This document shows positions 48,401-57,400 of a DNA stretch of 64,000 bases, piece by piece. The stretch lies in NCBI GenBank assembly GCA_963971305.1, contig OZ020307.1, positions 59,827,702 to 59,891,701 on the forward strand, read 5' to 3'. Within the stretch, counting starts at the first letter, position 1. Every line of letters begins with the position of its first letter. The notes beneath the pieces are model-generated. The model did no database searches. It was not told the DNA's origin and saw only the letters and a list, made by a program, of their open reading frames with translations. Position numbers and translations under genes: made by a program. Source of the stretch: Arcuatula senhousia (Eukaryota > Mollusca > Bivalvia > Mytilida > Mytilidae).

Positions 48401-51400
48401 ATATGTTTTATGCATATTTTGGTCTCCTATTTTAAGGTGACAAGGGATGCTGAAACAAAAGGCAAAGAAAATATTTTGTTCTCTTTCAACATACATTACT
48501 CGAACTCTCTTAATAAATTCACAAACAAATGATAAACAAACCTTATAAACCAATAGGTAACAATTTGAAACTAATATTACATAAAGATCCATTTTAAGTT
48601 TTAAACTACATAACATCAAAGTCCTTTAGTAAATTTGTGTGTCCTGAGGGCATATTTATGAAGTCAAGTCCAATCGAATAGTAAAAACCCATAACTTAAC
48701 ATAATGAGAGACTTTTAATATTCCTGACTAACAATGAATTAAAGTGTGAAAATTGGACTTGAAGCTTTTGTTCAGTTTATAGTTGTAAGGACTCTTTTCA
48801 TCTTGTTATTTCAGAAAAAGTAATATGATTTTTGTGGATTAAACCCCATTGAACTGGCCATTGTAATAATTCCTAATTAGGCTGATATCTGTACTTTTAT
48901 GATATTAAAGAAAGCTTACATCATGATAGGGATAGAAAAGGAGCAGAAGTGATTTCATTCACAAGGCCAGATTTTTCATAATAAACAATAATGTAGATCA
49001 ACACCCTGAAAGTAGAGTGTTAATGAAATTTCTTCCATTGATCATGTTTTTTTATTATCAAGGTTTACAACCACCTGCCCTAATGTGTGTTGTTTGTGTA
49101 CATGTAAATGTCAGAACTTTATTTAACCCAACACACAAGCCCATATTAACCAGCTCTTTCTGAGACACGAAAGATGTTCCGGCATGGCAACATTATTTTT
49201 CTTATAAAATGTTCAAGATATAATCATATTTGCTTTTATTTGCCAAAATGCAGAACCAAGGACATTAAATAAAAAATCAAAAGGTCACGGGAAGGAATTT
49301 AAGATTCAATTTGAATCTGATTTTGCTACATTTTTCAGCCAGAACAAAGATTTGCCCGTCTATGTCAGGGAGCCAGGTTGGTGTTTTCAATACAAACATA
49401 TGAGCTTTGATATCTGTTGGTTCTATATACTAATAATCATTTACAAACTCAAGTTTTATGTGTTCTTAAACTCACCCCCCCCCCTGCAAAACCCCCCCCC
49501 CCCCCCCCCCCACAAAACTTGTAAATGCTTTATTTTGACAGTGTAAAAAGATTAAATATCTAATTGCTTGCATAAATGCCAGGAAAAGTCTTCTTTAAAT
49601 AAGTAATCTTTAGTGTTAGCATGTTGTTCATCTTTTGCTAACATGGAAAAATAAAAACAGGGGCCTTTAGTTGTATTAACCAATGCTACTATGAGTTTTC
49701 AATAAGGTTCTGAAATTTCTAGCTCTTTCTTATCTAAAATATTAATTTTATTAAGTCTTATCTGAAAGTAAATATATAAAATATAAGGATTAAATTTCTT
49801 TGACTATTGGGGTAATATACTTTGATATTGAAAAACATTGATATATCACAAGGATACATTGAGAATCGTTGACGTCAGTCGCTTTTCAAAATAAAAAGTC
49901 CTAACAAATTGAAAATAAACATACCAAAACTCAATTTATGACAAATCTAATATTTTTAAAACTCAAATTAAAAAACAGATTAAATGTATAAATTATTGCA
50001 AATGAAATTTAAATGAACTTTACTTCTGTATATAGTTTTTCTGACTATGGATTGTCCCCCTTATATTATTATGGAAGATACACTGTGGCAAATTATATCT
50101 ACAGATGGTCCTAACTTACACACAAGTGTCAAGTGCTAAGCAGACCTTTTTTCATCAGATTAAAAGAGACTAATTCACTTTTGTAAAATTGTCTTTGAAT
50201 AAGCAAGGTGTTGACATACATGTGATTCTCCCGCTAGGAGACAAAATCTCCCCACTTTTTTACCCATCTTTGTGTCTTTTTGGTTTGTGTAATTTCCCAC
50301 TTTTTCTAGACTTGACAAAATTTTCATTTACAGACATTCTAATTGTTCATTCATAAAACATTTCCTGTGTTTTAGGGGTTTGTCAATAGTCAGATCTTTA
50401 TTCCACAGAAAAAAAGTGAATTAAAGTTTTTTTGTCACAATTGTATAAACAGTTGGACATTAATCAGTGAAACTAGATATATTTTGCACACGCTAGTGTT
50501 CTAAACATTTACAGCATTTAAAATCTCCTGTTTAAAAAATTAAAATCTCCAGCTTTTTCATGACAAAACCATCACATTTATGTAATGAGGAAATAATTTT
50601 TTGGATGTAAAAACTCATTTTGGAACCAGTTATTGTTTCAGTATAAACAGAGCAGTTACCTGATATATCATTTAACATTTGTAAACCTTGGTCCTTTTAT
50701 ATGGAAGTTCCAAGTTTAATACATGTAAAAAAATTCATGAACAATTGTTAAGGGTTTCTGAGAAATCAACTAAATAAGGCAAAGATAGTCTGACACTGGC
50801 AACAACCATAATTTTGTTCTTTAACTTTTTTTTGGAAACCCTAGTAAAATTCTTTACTATATAATGGTGTTGTCTCATGTATCTTTATTCCATATTTTTT
50901 GTGTTTTTATGCCTCTTACCAATCTAAGCTGACAGATCGTTGTCGTTCCTGCAACACGTCGTTCTTGATTCTGTCCTTTTGACTTAGACAGCGAGTCACC
51001 TTGTGCATACCACTGTAAGATACAAAATGTATTGTTAAAATATAACTAGAATTCCGGAACTATAACTTTCAACGCTGAAATTGGTCCTTTTGGGCAACAT
51101 TAGGATTTAAAAAAAATTAAATGAAAAAAAATCTGGTATAAAGAATTTAATACTCGGCCTTTTTTAGATTTAGAATAAACATACATGATGATATGAAGGC
51201 CTTAGTACTACCTAAATTCTAAAAAAAAAAGTAAATGACTGAATGACAAAAATTAGACATGTCTCAAAACCACAACAACCAATGTGTGTTCTATAAAACA
51301 AAAGAAAGTCACGACTTAAATGTTTGATTGGTCTTTTATGCAAAGTCATCAAATGCAATTCAGTTGCATATTAATTAACTTCTAAACAACTTGTTAGTAA

Positions 51401-54400
51401 AGTATTTGTGCATAGATTATTTTACATAGGTGATTTTCATTGAAATTTAAATGCAAGTTTTATGTGAGAGAAGTAGTGTTTACTTTTATGTAAATATTGT
51501 GACAAGGCAAAACAGCTAGAGTTATCTCTCTTTTAACTGATTTGTTGTTTGAATCAAGACTTGATGCAATAGGTATAATATGTTTTTTTTTCTTTGTGGA
51601 GGGGAGCCGGGTCATTCATTCCCTTATGGTATTGTGAGAAAAGAGACATTTTAGAAAGATAATATTTGGAGGCATTATGAGTTTTCTTTATGAAAGGTTA
51701 TGAACACTTTCTATGAAGACAGTTATAAATGTTTATATGCATTGTTTATGTCCAAATGCAGATAATAAACAGTCACATTTCTCATAAGCTCATTTATTGA
51801 AGAACTTAATGAACCCATGAAAATATCTTAAGAAAAAAAACATGAGTTATTTGCCTTCAATGAAGTTCTGAAGTTTATTTAAAATAATGTCTGTCTAAAT
51901 CTAATACAATCCTGATTATGTTGTGGGTAAATAAATGACTTCCTGAACATTTTAATCATTGGGTTGAAGATCCATTTTCATTTCCCAAACAAGTCCAAAT
52001 CTAATAATAAAATTTCCGAACTATTTTAGGAAGATAAACTTTACAACAGAATTACCAAACATGGATGATCAATCTCAAATGTCCGAGACAACTAGACTAA
52101 ACAAGGAAATGTCATACATCAACCTTGTCTCAAAATCTTCATTCAATGGAATGAGAATCTATTACATGTATTATTTTGGAGTCTTTGGAAAATTCAAACA
52201 TACAAGAAACTGATCCCAAGATCTACAGATATCAGATCTATGTCACTGGCAACCAGGAAGAAAGTCGATTCGGCATCAGTCGGGAGAAAAAAATCAACGT
52301 TAAACACATAGACATGACAAATCACCACAAAACACAATCTCTCCATTGGGAACAGTATCTTAAACTCAAAAGCCTGAAAAGATTTGCAGACAATAAATAT
52401 ATGTCAGCCTTAATGCTTCCATTTATCTATTGAAAACCCGGAACAATACATTTAGATATTTATGAGTACATTCATATACAATTAATATTGATTTGAATGT
52501 TGTGATTTTATGGGTATAATAGAAAATAATTGATAATGTACTGAAATGTATTCTTCATAATCATTTAATGGCAATTTATCATCTTGATTTCTAATGGTCA
52601 GATTTTAGGATTAGACTGAAATTGTTTGATCTCACACCATAAGTTTGGATTTTACAATAAACCAGGTTTAGCTCATGATCGAGAAAATGTATATTGAAAT
52701 ACAATTATTCCTATATTTAACCCACTCTTTTGTCTAAATCAGGTTGATTAACGTAATTCAATAATTTTTTTTATCCGATCAAAAAAATCTTTGCAAGTAC
52801 ACATGTATGCAAGTTGCTGATATTCCAGTACTTGTGAACTTAATTAAATAGCATTTAGGTGGTGGATCAAGGATTAAACTGTAAAGCTGGTTATTATCGC
52901 AGTGGTTTAATTTTTGCAGGTCAACGGAAATTGCGAAAATAAATCCTGTTAAATAATCCATTTAAATGAAATCAAATACAAATACATTCATAAACCTCGA
53001 AAAATAAAACCCATAATTTTTTTTTTCACATATCGCATGACACAAAAACCACAAAAAATTTACCTCCACGAAAATAACCAGCATTATGATAGTTTGGGGG
53101 TGTATTTTTTTTTCGGAAGGGAAGCAAGGCACAGATTTTTTTTAAGGGTTTTTCATGTGGGTTTTATGCCAAAAAAACATAATTTTTGTCATTATTGTGG
53201 GTGGGGCATGCCCTTCTTCCCCTATAAATCTGCACCTGATCTGTTATAAATTTAATAACACTCTGCCTCAAATTTTCAAACAAAACAAACTAATATTTTA
53301 GAAGTAAACCCCAAGGCCAAATGATGCTTCAACTCAACAGGGCCCTGAACTCTTCCAAAATCAATATTTCATTCATAAGATTTAAATATGTGCTATGAAT
53401 AATAGATGGATCTTAATGAAATCTGGTAGAAATGGTCCCTCCTTGGAGATTCATATTTACATAATCAATTGATAAATTGTCACTCAATATTCCTATTCAC
53501 ATGAAAAATAAGAGCAATTTCTTACAGCTGTATTTCAATGTTTCATTCACTTTTGCAATTCAATTCACAAAGTGGATTTTTTAATGAAATTTATATCAAT
53601 TTTTCTAAACAATTGTGATTGAATTGAATTATTAAAGATCATTAGGGGACAAGCAGCCAGCAGAAGCCTTTCATTCCTGGTGTAAATGAATACACTTTTT
53701 TTTACATAGCAATGAAAAATCAGTAAACCTTCCTAAAACCAGTAACAGTTCTCCTATACCAAGCAGGAAGCATACCGTGGATTCATTTATTTTCCTGGGT
53801 ATAAATTTTCATGGTTTCATGAAAAGGATCAGTTCATGGATTCCTAATTTTGTGTTTCTTGTGACTGCAACTTACAGATTAATGTTGAATCTCCTTTTCG
53901 TTGGGTATCAAATTTCATGGGTCAAGGCCACCCAAGAAAACCACGAAAATTGATACCCATCAAATATTAAACCACAGTAGTACAAACCAATGTATGCCTA
54001 AGCCGTGCACCCAGTTTGTAATTAATCCCTTTAGTGGAAACTGAGAAATTGGTTTAGAAAAGCATGTACCGGTATATATAAAAGTGAACAGATGGACAGA
54101 CAAAAAGAATGGAAAAAGCCCCTCTCATTCCAGTGGGGGTTAAATATACATGGAATCATAAGCAGGATTGGGTTTCAATGGCCTTGACTGTGTACAACAA
54201 AACTTCTATGGATGACAAATCGCCCCCCTTTTAATTTCTACCCCTGGCCACTAAGGTATTTCCTGCATTCTTATATCTACAGTAATATATAACCCCCTGG
54301 GTATCATCCATCATTCTCTGTGCATGTTTTATCTTTTGATTGTGCTGATTGTTTTATGAGAGCTTTGTAGGGGATTTGGTACTTAGTAGTGGTACTAAGT

Positions 54401-57400
54401 GCATTTCATTTTCCAAGTTCTGCTAGATATATGCATTATGAATTTCAGAAATGTTGTTTCAATAAGGTTAACCATAAAATGTTTAAGCTGATGTTGTGTC
54501 AAAAGAAAGATGTCGTGTATAAATACCCCGGTATATTAATCTGTTGTTTAAAGTCTTTTCAAAATCAACAAGAATATGTCTTTTGGGACAACAAGGAAAA
54601 CACAAGTAAATCTGTAAGCTAATGCTTACTAGTGATCACTGCTAGTGATACCCCCGCTCCCCAAACTATGCCATGCATACCAGTTTAAATACTCTGTCAA
54701 CAGGAAATAGTTGACCTAAGAACATAAAATCACTATACACCATATGGTACAATAGGAGAAAGCTTTATGCATTACATCAGACCTTTATCTCTAGTAGTTG
54801 CTGAGAAAACTGCGACGAAAATTTTGAATGTATGTAAACTATGTGTAAAAACCTAAGTATTCGGTAAACAGGAAGAAGTTGACCTAGGAGCATGAAATCG
54901 GTATAAACCATATGGTACTATAGGAGAAAGCTATATGCAAAATATCAGACCTCTATCTCAAGTAGTTGCTGAGAAAACTGCGCATGCATGTGACGAAAAG
55001 TTTGAATGTATGTACACTATGTGTAAAAACCTAAGTATTTGGTAAACAGGAAGTAGTTGACCTAGGAGCATGAAATTGGTACACACCATATAGTACTATA
55101 GGAGAAAGCAAAACACAAAATATCAGACCTCTGCCTCATGTAGATGCTCAGAAAACTGTAAAAGAAATTATGTTACAGAAGGACGGACGAACGAACAGAC
55201 GTACTGTCGAACGGACAAGGGTTAAACAGTATACCCCCCTTCTTTGAAGAGGGGGTAAAATAAGCAGTTATTAGTAATTGTGTAATTCCCTTCTTTCAAA
55301 ATTTGAAATTTTCAAGAGAATAAATAATAATGAACTTATTAGACAATGTATTTCTAATTAAAATGAATTTCAATTGCTACTTCTGACTTTTATCTAATAT
55401 TCATCTACTTCTTGACATAGTGATGGTCAACACATCTCAAAGACGTCATAGTTTCAAACATAAAACAGTGAAAATTTGAGGCATCACGAACAAAATGACG
55501 CAATAGACCAACCATTAGGGAACAAATTTTCACTTAAGGTGATATCAAATTATTAAATTCATACAAATATATCGACTTCTGATCTAATATTAGATCTTCA
55601 TGCTAAAGTAACATTAACTTAAGCATGATGGAACTACTAATACTAATCTTATATCGAATTAATCACACTGTGAAACAAAGGAAGGAAGAAATATATGTCA
55701 AAAGTGATCCATAGTGGGGTTCAGGGGTTTGACCCCCCCTTTTCTCAGAAGCTAGTAATTTTCAGGCAAATTTTTGGTAAAACTGGTTTGGAACCTCCCT
55801 TTTATCCTCAGGACACCAAAAAAAAATCTGTATATGCCCCTACACCAAACCTCATTAAAGTGACTGATTAGATGTTTTAAACATTGTGTTTTATTTTAGA
55901 GAGATCATTAGATCCTTTTAAAAGGTTTTGATAAGAGAAAGCATAAATAGTTGACTGAAGAAACTGAGTGGGGAGATAACATTGATTGATATATTTTTTG
56001 TGACTTACAACATAGTCAGAGACTAAACTTCAGACACTCAGAGCACAGAGAAGTCACAAAAAATTGTGCCAATACATTTGACATTAACCAAAAGTCGAAG
56101 AAAAATTGAGCTTTCTATTGTAGAAAAAACCTTACGTTAAATGCTGTTATTAAACTGTCTTTGATTACTTTTAATTGTCATAATTATAAAGTCACAACCT
56201 TTGGTTATATTTTTTAGAATATGTGACCATGTAAAGTGACTATATCATTTTACCCTTTACATTTTATCATAAAAAGTGTCAAAATCTTTTTCAATATGAA
56301 AGGACATTTATTTAAGCTATCTTTCCAAAATCATTTCTTCAGGACTTGATCACGTCTCAAGTTTAAAAGGACCATTTTACCAGTGACTGAGTGAGAAAGC
56401 ACAAACACGAGAAAAACAAAAATATCTCCGTCAAAAATCTAAATCCTATTTAACTCTTCATTAATCGTTCAAATATTCCATAACCCTTCCTAGGATATAG
56501 TTTGTAGAATTCATTTTATCCGATTCCTAAAATTCCTTTAGGTAACTTGACTGTTGGCTTAAGAAATTAAGAAAATGATTTAAATGAATGTCTTGGGCTA
56601 GTTTTGTCAACTTTATAATCCGTTAACAATATTTGAAGCACCCTTTTAAATCTCAAAAGTTTTGATTTGGAAAAATAACATCCGAATTCCGATCCAGATT
56701 GTGTACCATATAGGTATAACTACGTCTTTGGGTATTGCCTTGTGGCGTCAATTTAAAAATCTGAAGCATGTGAGTGTTTGTTTATCATTAAAAAGAGTGT
56801 CTAAGTGATATACACCGTATCTTGTTTCAATACAAAATATAAGAAGGAAGAACTTGTTCAAAACATACCAATATTTACCATGAACGGCACTTGGTCTTTT
56901 TTGTTACATTTGTGAATGTGACCTTGTCCCCCTAACAAACTATATGTCACTACAAGGATAACCTTCGTTATATAAAAAATCTTCTAATTGTACTCACCTT
57001 TTGTCATCCTGATTGCGTACCATATTCTGAAAAAAAACCAAAAAACATAGACATAAAATTTATATAAAAGCCACCAAATAAATGGCAAATTCGATGGTTT
57101 TATTTTTTACTTGTAAAATAAATATGTAAAATACTTCATGGCAACTTAACCCACATAAAATGCTTTTAGTTTATTTTGTATCACATTAGTGTACAAAGTT
57201 TTACCAGGATCTAACCTACATGTTTTTTTTCTGGAGTGACCAGGCTGAGACAATTACATTTACAAGCAAACACAAATTTTATATTAAAAACTCAATGTAT
57301 TTTTGATGAACTAAAACAAATAAAAAAGATAGATCACACAAGCAAACTAATTGAGAAGTCCGAAAGTCTAAAACAGACTGACATAAGAATTCAATCTGGA

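Larger units (their letters stand above)
47285..50919. other. ANKFN1-like intron between candidate w4 and w3
   Basis: 3.6 kb. Contains the C-run at 49477-49511 and the element at 50219. No exon found. Confidence 0.55.
51013..56997. other. Large ANKFN1-like intron
   Basis: 6 kb. Holds the palindromic element at 53773 and the tandem-repeat element at 54620. No exon recognised; short ORFs lack family features. Confidence 0.55.

Noticed and set aside
49352..49546. ORF with a poly-proline tail
   Set aside because: Produced by the poly-C tract.
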